NCBI RefSeq assembly: GCF_001552175.1
Contig: NZ_BCQR01000141.1
Coordinates: forward strand, 1 to 33,543
Direction: 5' to 3'
Length of the DNA stretch: 33,543 nt
DNA from: Actinomadura kijaniata NBRC 14229
Lineage (GTDB): Bacteria; Actinomycetota; Actinomycetes; Streptosporangiales; Streptosporangiaceae
Positions 1-8,091 of this stretch are shown here, piece by piece. A program made the translations under genes and the position numbers. Within the stretch, counting starts at the first letter, position 1; each line of letters begins with the position of its first letter. The notes beneath the pieces are model-generated. The model searched no databases, was not told the origin of the DNA, and was given only the letters and a program-made list of their open reading frames with translations.

Positions 1-1
1 C

Positions 2-1411
2 GGCCCGCTGGAGGCCGTCCTGGCGCTCCGGCCCACCGGGGCGCGCGGCGCCCCCGCGCCCCTGCCCGGCATCGACGGCGTGCGCGTCGGGTACCTGGAG
101 GAGCTGGCCGCCGCCGAGGACGCGGCCGCGTTCGGCGGCGACCCGCCCGCCCCGTCGGACCTGGCCGCGCTGTTCCACACCGGCGGCACCACCGGCGCCC
201 CCAAGCTGGCCGCGCACACGCACGCCAACCAGGTCGCCGGCGCCTGGATGCTGGCCGCCGACTCCCGGCTCGACGACGACGCGGCGGTGTTCGCGGCCCT
301 GCCGCTGTTCCACGTCAACGCGCTCGTGGTCACCGTGCTGACGCCGCTGTTCAGGGGGCAGGGCGCGGTGTGGGCCGGCCCGCTCGGCTACCGCGACCCC
401 GCGCTGTACGGCGCGTACTGGAAGATCGTCGAGCACTACCGGATCGCCGCGATGAGCGCGGTGCCCACCGTGTACGCCGTGCTCGCGCAATGCCCGGTCG
501 ACGCCGACATCGGCAGCCTGCGGCTCGCCGTGGTGGGCGCCTCGCCGCTGCCCGGCGCGGTCCGGGACGGCTTCCAGGCCCACACCGGCGTGCCCCTGGT
601 CGAGGGGTACGGGCTGACCGAGGCGACCTGCGCCAGCGCGCGCGGGTTCCCCGACGCGCCGCGGCCCGGGACGGTCGGGCAGCGCCTGCCCTACCAGCGG
701 ATCAAGGCGGTGCGGATCGGCGCGGACGGCGCGTGGCGGGACCTGCCCGCCGGGGAGACCGGCGTGCTGGCGGTCAGCGGCCCGACGGTCTTCCCCGGCT
801 ACGTCACCGGGCACGACGGGCACGGCCCCGTCCTGGACGGCCTCGGCACGCTGGTCGACGGCTGGCTGGACACCGGGGACCTCGGCAGCGTCGACGCCGA
901 CGGGTTCGTCCACCTCGCCGGGCGGGCCAAGGACCTCATCATCCGCGGCGGCCACAACATCGACCCGGCCGTCATCGAGGACGTCCTGCTCGCCCACCCG
1001 CAGGTCACCGGGGCCGGCGCGGTCGGACGTCCCGACGTCCGCGCCGGTGAGGTCCCCGTCGCCTACGTGACCCTCGCGCCCGGCGCCGAGGTGACCGGGC
1101 CGGAGCTGCGCGCCTGGGCGAGCGAGCGGATCACCGAGCCCGCCGCCGTCCCGAAGGCCGTCACCGTCGTCGACGCGCTGCCCCTCACCGACGTCGGCAA
1201 GCCGTACAAGCTCGCGCTGCGCGCGGACGCCGCCCGCGACGAGCTGCTCGGGGCGCTCGACGGGACGCCCGGCGTGCGCGACGTCGAGACCGCCGTCCAC
1301 GACGGATCCGTCACGGCGGTCGTGAAGGTCTCCTCGCCGGCCGACGAGACGGCGATCAAGGCGGTCCTCGGCCGCTACGCGCTCGGATGGCGCCTGGAGG
1401 TGACGCCGTGA
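2..1411 (+). CDS. Acyl-CoA synthetase (AMP-binding), 5'-truncated by window edge
   Basis: Adenylate-forming ligase that would activate a carboxylic acid to its CoA thioester through an acyl-AMP. The reading frame is open to the left edge, so the N-terminus lies outside; about 469 residues are visible. The ATP-binding loop reads HTGGTTGAPKLAAHTH, the A5 motif EGYGLTEAT, the A7/A8 region DTGDLGSVDADGFVHLAGR then KDLIIRGGHNIDP, and the C-terminal catalytic lysine lies in PLTDVGKPYK. The PKLA in place of PKG is typical of a subgroup of actinobacterial acyl-CoA synthetases. About 60 residues follow the lysine motif. Its stop overlaps the GTG start of the flavin hydroxylase (GTGA), so the two are probably translated together for an aromatic or phenylpropanoid-type acid. 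Exact substrate unknown. Confidence 0.93.
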   Translation, partial: GPLEAVLALRPTGARGAPAPLPGIDGVRVGYLEELAAAEDAAAFGGDPPAPSDLAALFHTGGTTGAPKLAAHTHANQVAGAWMLAADSRLDDDAAVFAALPLFHVNALVVTVLTPLFRGQGAVWAGPLGYRDPALYGAYWKIVEHYRIAAMSAVPTVYAVLAQCPVDADIGSLRLAVVGASPLPGAVRDGFQAHTGVPLVEGYGLTEATCASARGFPDAPRPGTVGQRLPYQRIKAVRIGADGAWRDLPAGETGVLAVSGPTVFPGYVTGHDGHGPVLDGLGTLVDGWLDTGDLGSVDADGFVHLAGRAKDLIIRGGHNIDPAVIEDVLLAHPQVTGAGAVGRPDVRAGEVPVAYVTLAPGAEVTGPELRAWASERITEPAAVPKAVTVVDALPLTDVGKPYKLALRADAARDELLGALDGTPGVRDVETAVHDGSVTAVVKVSSPADETAIKAVLGRYALGWRLEVTP

Positions 1412-2937
1412 CGACGGTGCCCGTGGTCATCGTCGGCGCGGGCCCCACCGGCCTGACCGCCGCGACCCTGCTCGGCCGGTACGGCGTCGAGTGCCTGCTC
1501 CTCGACCGCTGGGAGTCGATCTACCCGCGGCCCCGGGCCGTCGCCCTCGACGAGGAGGTCCACCGCGTCCTCGCCCGCCTCGGGGTCGGCGCGGAGTTCG
1601 CCGCGATCTCCCGCCCGTGCCCGGGGCTGCGCCTGCTCGACCGGACCGGGCGCGTGCTGGCGGAGTTCCGGCGCGAGACGGCGAACGGCAGGCACGGCTA
1701 CCCCGAGTCCAGCCTGTTCGACCAGCCCGAGCTGGAGGCGCTCCTGCGGGCCAACCTCAAGCGCCACCCCACCGTCACCCTCCGGGTCGGCGCGGAGGTC
1801 ACCGCCCTGACCCAGGACGCCGACGGCGTGCGGCTCGACGTCACCGACCGGGCCACCGGGGAGCGCCTCCCGGTCCGCGCGCGCCACGTCCTGGGGTGTG
1901 ACGGCGCCAACAGCCTGACCAGGTCCGCGATCGGCGCCACCATGCGGGACCTGGACTTCGCGCAACGCTGGCTCGTCGTGGACGTGGCCACCACCGCCGA
2001 CCTCGGCGCGTGGGAGGGCGTCCACCAGGTCTGCCACCCGGTCCGCGCCGCCACCTACATGCGCGTCGGCGAGACCCGCCACCGCTGGGAGTTCCGGCTG
2101 GCGCCCGGCGAGACCGCCGACGACTACCGCACGATGGACCGGCTGCACCCGCTGATCGCCCCGTGGACCGGGGACGTGCCCGCCGCGCGGCTGGAGGTCG
2201 TCCGGGTGGCCGAGTACACCTTCCGGGCGCGGATCGCCGACCGGTGGCGCGACCGCCGGGTGTTCCTGCTCGGCGACGCCGCCCACCTCACCCCGCCGTT
2301 CATCGGCCAGGGCATGGGCGCGGGGATGCGCGACGCGGCCAACCTCGCCTGGAAGCTCGCCGGGGTGCTCGACGGAACCCTGCCCGGAACCGCGCTCGAC
2401 ACCTACGAGGCCGAACGCGAGCCCCACGCCCGCGCCATGATCCGGATGGCCAGGCTGGTCGGCGTCGCGATGACCGGGGGCGGCGGGCTCGGCGACCTGC
2501 TGCGCCGCGTGGTGGCGCCGCGCCTGCACCTGGTACCCGGCCTCGGGGACCAGGCCCGGCACGGCGAGACCCCCGCGCTGCGCCGGTCCGCCCTGGTGGC
2601 GCGGCCGCCGCTGCGCCGCGGCCTGGCGGGCGGGCTGTGCCCGAACGCGCCGCTGGGCGACGGCCGCCGCTTCGACGACGTGGCCGCGGGCCGCTTCGCG
2701 GTCGTCACGGCCACCGCGCCGTCCCCCTGGCAGCGGGCCGAGATCGAGCGGCGCGGAGCGGCGCTCGTCCACGTCCGGCCGGGCGACGCCCTGCACGACT
2801 GGCTGCGGCGGGGCCGCGCCGACGCCGCCCTCGTCCGCCCCGATGGCACGGTCCTGCGAGCGGGCCGCCACCTGTCCGCCCTCCACACCACCCTGCCCAC
2901 CTTCGGCACGGGCCCCGACCCGGAAGAACCGGCATGA
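1408..2937 (+). CDS. FAD-dependent aromatic monooxygenase (MhpA-like hydroxylase)
   Basis: Class A flavoprotein monooxygenase of about 509 residues, resembling 3-(3-hydroxyphenyl)propionate hydroxylases. The Rossmann GxGxxG is VGAGPTGLTAA at residues 9-19, the middle DG-type motif is VLGCDGANS near residue 163, and the FAD-ribityl motif GDAAHLTPPFIGQGMGAGMR near residue 290 is the form seen in MhpA. GTG 1408 is chosen as start because a GGAGG lies at 1396-1400 and it gives a GTGA overlap with the ligase; an in-frame ATG at 1387 would overlap more and lacks that spacing. Its own stop overlaps the ATG of the truncated amidohydrolase (ATGA). The set reads as ligase, ring hydroxylase and hydrolase of one catabolic operon. 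Substrate is inference. Confidence 0.93.
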   Translation: MTTVPVVIVGAGPTGLTAATLLGRYGVECLLLDRWESIYPRPRAVALDEEVHRVLARLGVGAEFAAISRPCPGLRLLDRTGRVLAEFRRETANGRHGYPESSLFDQPELEALLRANLKRHPTVTLRVGAEVTALTQDADGVRLDVTDRATGERLPVRARHVLGCDGANSLTRSAIGATMRDLDFAQRWLVVDVATTADLGAWEGVHQVCHPVRAATYMRVGETRHRWEFRLAPGETADDYRTMDRLHPLIAPWTGDVPAARLEVVRVAEYTFRARIADRWRDRRVFLLGDAAHLTPPFIGQGMGAGMRDAANLAWKLAGVLDGTLPGTALDTYEAEREPHARAMIRMARLVGVAMTGGGGLGDLLRRVVAPRLHLVPGLGDQARHGETPALRRSALVARPPLRRGLAGGLCPNAPLGDGRRFDDVAAGRFAVVTATAPSPWQRAEIERRGAALVHVRPGDALHDWLRRGRADAALVRPDGTVLRAGRHLSALHTTLPTFGTGPDPEEPA

Positions 2938-3041
2938 CCGCCCGCATCAACGTCCACCGGCACATGGCCCCCGAGCCGTATGCCCGCCGGCTGCGCGCCC
3001 ACGGCGTCGAGGCGCCCGGCGGATGGCCACTGCCCGCCTAG
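2934..3041 (+). pseudogene. Amidohydrolase (amidohydrolase_2 family), truncated to the N-terminal 35 codons
   Basis: The frame starts at ATG 2934 (ATGA overlap with the hydroxylase) and reads INVHRHMAPEPYARRL, then HGVEAPGGWPLPA, then TAG. This is the opening of metal-dependent amidohydrolases: the first-strand HxH and the family's pGGxPLPxW segment, where a Trp codon is normally next. The normal enzyme exceeds 300 residues and nothing further of the family is seen. The stop codon sits in the CTAG at the left boundary of the MITE-like element, so the truncation is best explained by insertion, with or without deletion of the 3' part. The operon has therefore probably lost its last step here. 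Confidence 0.8.
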
Positions 3042-3223
3042 GGGTCTGTTTCAAAGTGGGCCTCAGCGGCGCACGCGAGCGCGTTACCTGGCCTGCGGGC
3101 CCGAGGCCGGAGGCGAGGGTCCGCAGGTCAGATCGCGAAGCGATGTCGCGCTCGCCAAGACCTGGTGAGGTGTGAGCCTCCCGGGGCGAGCGCCGTGGGC
3201 CAGGGCTTTGAAACACGGCCTAG
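3038..3223 (+). mobile_element. MITE-like non-autonomous element, copy A
   Basis: About 180 bp bounded on both sides by CTAG. The inward termini are near-inverted repeats: left GGGGTCTGTTTCAAAG and, read from the other strand, right GGCCGTGTTTCAAAG, sharing TGTTTCAAAG. There is no transposase frame. The interior folds: outer arms 3075-3083/3147-3155 (GCGAGCGCG/CGCGCTCGC), an inner 14-bp stem 3089-3102/3117-3130, and a small hairpin at 3132-3144. A second copy lies at 11388-11570 in the same orientation, roughly 85-90 percent identical by eye. CTAG-type targets and ends of this kind suggest mobilisation by an IS5-like transposase in trans, which is inference. It interrupts the amidohydrolase gene. 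Confidence 0.75.
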
Positions 3224-3546
3224 TCCGCCACTACGACGTGGTCACCGTCACCGGGGGCGACGGGACGTGGACGGCCTACGACGTCGAGGCCCGCGCCCTC
3301 ACCGGGGCGCCCGAGGAGGGGCGGGCACGCGCGGTCGCGCACCGGCCGCCACCGGGTGGAGTTCCGCAACCGGCAGGGGGCGCGCTTCCTCGGCGGCCCG
3401 ACCGCCCTCGGCTCCGGCGAGGACGGGTTCGCCGTCGAGTCGGTGTCGTTCGCTGGGGACGGGCCGCGCCTGTTCGCGGCGCGCATGCTCGCGGGAGGAG
3501 CGGCCCCGCCGTGTACGTGATCGACCCGGAGAACGCCGCCGCCTGA
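3224..3546 (+). pseudogene. Decayed, frameshifted coding remnant of unknown family
   Basis: Directly after the right end of the element a protein-like frame runs VRHYDVVTVTGGDGTWTAYD to about 3345. The plausible continuation then moves to another frame from 3350 (HRVEFRNRQGARFLGGPTAL, then EDGFAVESVSF) to about 3510, and back to the first frame for VYVIDPENAAA with a stop at 3544-3546. At least two frameshifts are therefore needed for one product, and the 5' end is missing. It does not resemble the missing part of the amidohydrolase, so element insertion was probably accompanied by deletion. I do not recognise the parent family. Confidence 0.5.
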
Positions 3547-3810
3547 GCGGCCGGCTCGACCGTCCCCGTGGCGCCGTGGCCGGGTGGACCACACCCGCCC
3601 GTCGGCGATCACCGGATGGGCCGGGGATCTCCTGTTCGCGCGTCCGGCCCCGCCGCGGCGCGCGTTTCCGGGCGGAACGGTCATCCCCGACCCTGGTCAC
3701 GGGAGCGATCCCGTATCGCCCGCAACGGGAAGACCTGTGCGGACCGACCACTTTCCGGTACCGCCGGTGTCCACCCATGCGAGAGGGACCACGGGAGAGA
3801 AGGAGCCGAT

Positions 3811-4860
3811 ATGCGAGGGATCCCGCCGTCCGGCGATCTGCTGGCGCTGGCGCGGAGCGGGGACGGCGAGGCGTTCCGCCGGCTCGTCGAGCCGTACCGC
3901 CGCGAACTCCAGGTGCACTGCTACCGCATCCTCGGCTCGGTGCAGGACGCCGAGGACCTGCTCCAGGAGACGCTGCTGGCGGCATGGCGCGGCATCGACG
4001 GCTACGAGGAACGCGCGTCGCTGCGGACGTGGCTCTACCGGATCGCGACCAACCGCTGCCTCAACGCGCTGCGGGCCGGAGCCCGCCGCCCGCCCGAACA
4101 CGCGGACTACCGACCGGAGGTCCCGTTGCCCGAGCCGTCGCACCGCCGGGCGGAGCCGAGCTGGCTGGAGCCGTACCCCGACGCGCTGCTCGACGAGATC
4201 GCCGACCTGGCGCCCGGCCCGGAGGCGCGGTACGAGACCAGGGAGTCGGTGTCGCTGGCGTTCCTGGCGGCGCTCCAGGAGCTGCCGCCGAGGCAGCGCG
4301 CGGTGCTGGTGCTGCGGGACGTGCTGGGGTTCCGGGCCGCCGAGGCGGCGCGCATCCTCGACATGACCGAGAACGCGGTGACCAGCGCGCTGAAACGGGC
4401 GCGCGGCGCGCTGGCGCGGGAGCTGCCGGGCTCCGGCCGGGAGAGCGTCCCGCTGCCGGACTCGCCGCGGGAGCGCCGGATCGTGGCGGACTTCCTCCGC
4501 GCGTTCGAGGCCGGGGACGTCGACGCGGTCGTCGCCCTGCTGACCGACGACGCGCGGCTGTCCATGCCGCCGCTGCCGCTGGAGTACCGGGGAACGGACA
4601 CCGTCCGGCACTTCCTGGCCACGGTCGCGCTCCGCCCCGGCCGACGGCACGTGCTGGTCCCGACCCGGGCGAACGGGCAGCCGGCGTTCGGCGCCTACCA
4701 GCGCGACCCGCGGACGCCGATCCTGCACGCGCACGGAGTGATCGTGCTGACCCTGGCCGGAGACCGGATCACCGCGGTGACGCGGTTCCTGGACAACTCG
4801 CTCCTGGCGGCGTTCGGGCTTCCCCGGACGCTGCGCGCGGGATTCGAGGAGGGACGATGA
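3811..4860 (+). CDS. ECF sigma-70 factor with C-terminal SnoaL-like domain (SigG/TIGR02960 type)
   Basis: Extracytoplasmic-function sigma factor of 349 residues that would redirect RNA polymerase to a small regulon. Region 2 includes LVEPYRRELQVHCYRILGS and AEDLLQETLLAAWRGIDGY with SLRTWLYRIATNRCLNALR; region 4 includes LPPRQRAVLVLRDVLGFRAA and ITE-like MTENAVTSALKRAR. After about residue 220 an NTF2/SnoaL-like domain follows (ADFLRAFEAGDVDAVVALLT...), as in the TIGR02960 group, where no classical membrane anti-sigma is usual and the C-terminal domain is thought to modulate activity. ATG 3811 is preceded by AAGGAG at 3800-3804; upstream in-frame sequence looks non-coding. The MFS gene starts inside its stop (ATGA), so the pair is one operon. 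Confidence 0.93.
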   Translation: MRGIPPSGDLLALARSGDGEAFRRLVEPYRRELQVHCYRILGSVQDAEDLLQETLLAAWRGIDGYEERASLRTWLYRIATNRCLNALRAGARRPPEHADYRPEVPLPEPSHRRAEPSWLEPYPDALLDEIADLAPGPEARYETRESVSLAFLAALQELPPRQRAVLVLRDVLGFRAAEAARILDMTENAVTSALKRARGALARELPGSGRESVPLPDSPRERRIVADFLRAFEAGDVDAVVALLTDDARLSMPPLPLEYRGTDTVRHFLATVALRPGRRHVLVPTRANGQPAFGAYQRDPRTPILHAHGVIVLTLAGDRITAVTRFLDNSLLAAFGLPRTLRAGFEEGR

Positions 4861-6296
4861 GCGCCGACGGAGGACGGATGACGTCCAGGCAGGCATGGGT
4901 GCTGGGACTCGCCTCGCTGGCGTCGTTCATGATGGCGCTGGACAGCCTGGTCGTGACGACGGCGCTGAGCACGATCCGGAGGGATCTGACGGCGTCGATC
5001 GAATCGCTCGAATGGACCGTCAACGCCTACAACCTGACGTTCGCGGTGCTGCTGCTGACCGGGGCGGCGCTGGGGGACCGGTTCGGCCGCCGCCGGGTGT
5101 TCGTCGCCGGGCTGGCGGTGTTCACCCTGGCGTCGGCGGCCTGCGCCCTGTCCCCGGACATCGGGACCCTGATCGCGTCCCGGGCGTTGCAGGGCGCCGG
5201 CGCCGCGATGGTGCTGCCGCTGTCGCTCACCCTGATCAGCGCGGCGTTCCCGCCGCGGCAGCGGGGCCGGGCGATGGGGCTGTACCTGGGCATCACCGGC
5301 CTGGCGACGTTCAGCGGGCCGTTCGTCGGCGGCGTCGTCGCCGAGGGGCTGGCCTGGCAGTGGATCTTCTGGCTGAACCTGCCGGTCGGCCTGGCCGCGA
5401 TCGTGCTGTCGGCGCGGCGGGTCGAGGAGAGCGTCGGCCCCAACAACCGGTTCGACCTGGCCGGGGTGGTGCTGGTGACCCTGGGCGCGTTCGGCGTCGT
5501 CTGGGGCCTGGTCCGGGGGAACGCGGCGGGCTGGGGCAGCGTGGAGGTCCTGGGCGCGCTGGTGCTCGGCGCCGCGCTGGTGGTCGCGTTCGTGCTCTGG
5601 GAAGGGCGCGCGAAGGCGCCGATGCTGCCGATGCGGTTCTTCCGGGTGAGGGCGTTCGCGACGGCCAACCCGGCGAACTTCTGCGTGTTCGCCTCGCTGT
5701 ACGGCACGCTGTTCTTCCTCGCGCAGTACTTCCAGACCGGCCTCGGCGAGGGGCCGCTCGGCGCCGGGCTGCGGCTGATGCCGTGGACCGCGACGCTGAT
5801 GGTGTGCGCGCCGATCGCCGGGGCGCTGGCCGACCGGTACGGCGAGCGGACGTTCGTGGTCGTCGGGCTGCTGCTCCAGACGGCCGGCACGGGCTGGATC
5901 GCCCTGGTCGCCGACGCGGGCACCGGCTACCTCGAACTGCTGCCCGCGCTGGTCGTCGGCGGGGCCGGGCTGACCATGGCGATGCCCGCGGCGCAGAAGG
6001 CGGTGGTCGGGGCGGTGCGGCCCCAGGAGATCGGCCAGGCGTCCGGCGCGTTCATGATGCTGCGGATCCTCGGCGGGGTGTTCGGCGTCGCGATCGCGGT
6101 CGCCGTCTTCGCGGGCACCGGGGGCTACGCGTCGGCCGAGGAGTTCAGCGAGGGCTTCGCGGCGGCGATGGGCGCGGTCGCCACCCTGGCGTTCACCGGC
6201 ATGCTCGCCGCCCTCGGCATGCCCCGCCGCCGCCCGGCCCCCACCCCCGCACCACCGGCGACCACCCCCGCACCCCACCCCGAGACCGCCGTCTGA
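4857..6296 (+). CDS. MFS multidrug-type efflux transporter (DHA2/EmrB-QacA)
   Basis: Inner-membrane drug:proton antiporter-like protein of 479 residues, the size expected for 14 transmembrane segments. The first helix carries MMALDSLVVTTAL, motif A between helices 2 and 3 is GDRFGRRRVFVAG, the next helices carry SRALQGAGAAMVLPLSLTLI, and the antiporter motif C is seen as GLATFSGPFVGGVVAE followed by WQWIFWLNLPVG. GGAGG is seven bases before ATG 4857, which overlaps the sigma stop; a second in-frame ATG is at 4878. The C-terminal tail is Pro/Ala-rich. Coupling to the ECF sigma suggests controlled efflux of a toxic or secreted small molecule; the substrate cannot be read from sequence. Confidence 0.93.
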   Translation: MSADGGRMTSRQAWVLGLASLASFMMALDSLVVTTALSTIRRDLTASIESLEWTVNAYNLTFAVLLLTGAALGDRFGRRRVFVAGLAVFTLASAACALSPDIGTLIASRALQGAGAAMVLPLSLTLISAAFPPRQRGRAMGLYLGITGLATFSGPFVGGVVAEGLAWQWIFWLNLPVGLAAIVLSARRVEESVGPNNRFDLAGVVLVTLGAFGVVWGLVRGNAAGWGSVEVLGALVLGAALVVAFVLWEGRAKAPMLPMRFFRVRAFATANPANFCVFASLYGTLFFLAQYFQTGLGEGPLGAGLRLMPWTATLMVCAPIAGALADRYGERTFVVVGLLLQTAGTGWIALVADAGTGYLELLPALVVGGAGLTMAMPAAQKAVVGAVRPQEIGQASGAFMMLRILGGVFGVAIAVAVFAGTGGYASAEEFSEGFAAAMGAVATLAFTGMLAALGMPRRRPAPTPAPPATTPAPHPETAV

Positions 6297-6548
6297 ACGC
6301 CGCGGAACCGGTGCGCGGGGCCGGGACGGGGCTTGGGAATCCCGCCCGTCGCCCGGGAGGCGCAGATCACGATCACCGTCCGGCGTCGGGGCGGAGGCCG
6401 CCCCGACGCCCGGCGCCACCGGGCCGAGGCCGGCCGTCGACGAAGGGCGGCCACGGTCCGGTGACGCAGGAGGCGACGCACGTCCCCGTCCCGCCCGTCC
6501 GGCGGCGTCCGGCGCGCTCCGTTCCGCCGGCCGTCCCGGACGCGGCGG

Positions 6549-6578
6549 GACGTCTGGCCGACGGCGCGGCCAGACGTC
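6549..6578. terminator. Hairpin between convergent genes
   Basis: Perfect 12-bp stem GACGTCTGGCCG (6549-6560) and CGGCCAGACGTC (6567-6578) with a 6-base loop. It sits 10 bases beyond the stop of the leftward operon ending at 6589 and downstream of the rightward MFS gene. No U-tract on either side, as is common in actinomycetes. Likely bidirectional. Confidence 0.65.
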
Positions 6579-6588
6579 GGAGATCCGG

Positions 6589-7296
6589 TTACTTCACCGA
6601 GAACCGGCAGGCCACGGCGAGGTCGCCGCGGCAGTAGTCGGACTTGTAGTAACCGAGCAGGTAGCTCTTACCGCGGAGGATGCTGGTGTTGTTGATGTAG
6701 GCGGTGCCGCTGGAGTCGTTGGAGGTGACCCGGTTCCACCAGAGGAAGTTCCCCCAGTACAGGTCGACGAAGTTCTGGCCCTCCTTGATCCCGATGTAGT
6801 CTCCGTCGCTGTTCGGCAGCGCGCCCGGCGCCAGGGTGTAGTCGACGCTCACGTGGCTGATGCCGACCTTGAGATTGCTGAGGTCGGGATTGATCGTGGT
6901 GATTCTGCCGCCGCTCTCCGGAATGAAGGACAGCGCGACCACCTGCTTGGGTCCCGGGCCGGTCGCGTAGCCGAGGACGTAGCTCGCCATTCCGATTTTG
7001 GAGTCCTCGAAGTAGCCGGAACCGCGGGTGTCGTTGGTGGACACCGCGGTCTGGGCGCGCGGGCGCTTACTCCGAGGAATCGAGGGTTCCGGGTTGTCGT
7101 ATACCAGGAGCTGGTGCCCCATCGCTTTCGGGGAACTTCCCGGCATGGTGAGGAATTCGTAGCTGAGGTTCTCACCGACGCTTTCGCTGCTGATCCAGCA
7201 CTGGGTGTTGTATTTCTCGTTGATCGTCGATTCGAGGATCTCCTCGTCGAAGTTCGGTGTCCCCACCGACTCCGTTCCTGGTGTGGTGGTCTCCAT
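6589..7296 (-). CDS. Hypothetical protein with two tandem beta-sandwich-like repeats
   Basis: 235 residues, no signal peptide or membrane segment visible, family not recognised. The chain contains an internal duplication: residues about 44-125 and 147-234 share the pattern S/TNDxxGxxY-x5-I-x3-SYxLGY (STNDTRGSGYF...SYVLGY at 87-110; TSNDSSGTAYI...SYLLGY at 191-216), each followed by a hydrophobic closing strand (VVALSFI, LAVACRFSV) and preceded by an SYEFLTMPG / DYTLAPG strand. The second half (DGDYIGI...LYWG) recalls SKICH-like or fibronectin-like folds that bind lipid or sugar; that is only a resemblance. ATG 7296 follows GAAAGGCGG. It ends an operon with the membrane protein at 7333-8052. 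Codon use is less GC-biased than in flanking genes, suggesting acquisition. Confidence 0.75.
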   Translation of the reverse strand: METTTPGTESVGTPNFDEEILESTINEKYNTQCWISSESVGENLSYEFLTMPGSSPKAMGHQLLVYDNPEPSIPRSKRPRAQTAVSTNDTRGSGYFEDSKIGMASYVLGYATGPGPKQVVALSFIPESGGRITTINPDLSNLKVGISHVSVDYTLAPGALPNSDGDYIGIKEGQNFVDLYWGNFLWWNRVTSNDSSGTAYINNTSILRGKSYLLGYYKSDYCRGDLAVACRFSVK

Positions 7297-7332
7297 CTGT
7301 GGTACCGCCTTTCGGTGCGGTGGGACGGATGC

Positions 7333-8052
7333 TCAGTCGAGTGCGACGACCCGGTCGAGGGTCGGCTCGATCAGCGCCTGGTAGGTCGCCTCGTCCACCT
7401 GGAGCTGGCCGTCCACGGAGACGCCGAGGGAGACGTCGGCGTCCTTCGGCAGGGCGAACGCCAGCGTTGCGTCGCTGAGCAGGGCCGCGGAGTCCTCGGC
7501 GAAGGTGAGTTTGAGCGTGCCGGCCCGTACGTTCAGCTTGACCTCGCGCAGGCTCGTCCCGCGACGTTCGATGAACAGCTCCGACCGGTCGGCGGTGCGG
7601 CGCACCCCGATGCTGATGCCGCCGGCGATCGCCGTGGCCGCGGCGCCCAGGATGAGGACGACGCCGAAGGAGATCAGCCGCCAGTTGTCGTCGTCCCCTG
7701 CTCCGGCGGGCTGCGGCGAGGCGTCGAAGACCGTCATCTCGCCGTTGCGGTAGAACTGGAGTTCCTTTCGTGGGTTGAAGCCCTGCCCCTTCTTGTCGAG
7801 GTGGATGAGGGTCGACGAGTATCCCTGGTTTCCCTCGCTTCCGATGAAGTCCACGAAGTTGAGACCGATCGGATGGTCGGCGACGCTCCGCAGGTACGGC
7901 GTTCCCGACTTGGGATCCCAGTACCCCTCGACGCCTCCGGGGCGGTAGGGTTCGTCGTCCGCGTCGAATTCGTTCCTTTCCGGCGCGGGAAGCTGGGAGA
8001 GTATCTGTCCGGCTATCTGGGCCACTTTGAGAGCGGAAGTGATCCAGCCCAT
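7333..8052 (-). CDS. Hypothetical single-pass membrane protein
   Basis: 239 residues, not recognised. The N-terminus is an amphipathic stretch (WITSALKVAQIAGQILSQLP), followed by a soluble part with aromatic and Gly-rich segments (YWDPKSGTPYLRSVADHPIG, NFVDFIGSEGNQGYSSTLIH). One strong transmembrane helix lies at about residues 124-148 (RLISFGVVLILGAAATAIAG) and a C-terminal domain rich in beta-type strands follows (ELFIERRGTSLREVKLNV, LKLTFAEDSAALLSDATLAF). ATG 8052 has AAGGGGG a few bases upstream. It is 36 bases before the tandem-repeat gene, so the two are likely cotranscribed and may act together at the membrane. No homology to a secretion, toxin or phage family is visible by eye. Confidence 0.75.
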   Translation of the reverse strand: MGWITSALKVAQIAGQILSQLPAPERNEFDADDEPYRPGGVEGYWDPKSGTPYLRSVADHPIGLNFVDFIGSEGNQGYSSTLIHLDKKGQGFNPRKELQFYRNGEMTVFDASPQPAGAGDDDNWRLISFGVVLILGAAATAIAGGISIGVRRTADRSELFIERRGTSLREVKLNVRAGTLKLTFAEDSAALLSDATLAFALPKDADVSLGVSVDGQLQVDEATYQALIEPTLDRVVALD

Positions 8053-8091
8053 CGTGTGCCCCCTTTCGGGTGGGACTGGCTCGGCCGAATT

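Noticed and set aside
1375..2886. Long minus-strand open frame opposite the flavin hydroxylase
   Set aside because: High GC makes long antisense frames common; its translation is low-complexity Gly/Arg/Pro-rich and the plus-strand gene has clear motifs.
3172..3546. Intact 124-codon gene beginning inside the MITE-like element
   Set aside because: Its first part is element sequence and the middle changes to a non-protein-like frame; a frameshifted remnant explains it better.
4695..6419. 574-codon minus-strand frame opposite the efflux gene
   Set aside because: Arg/Gln/His/Pro-rich shadow of a certain MFS gene; no start signal or motif.
7297..8091. Shared GTCCCACC...CCGAAAGG leader before the two unknown genes as a regulatory motif
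   Set aside because: A similar CACCGAAAGG context occurs before the SnoaL-like gene at 10990, so it is probably just this organism's ribosome-site habit.
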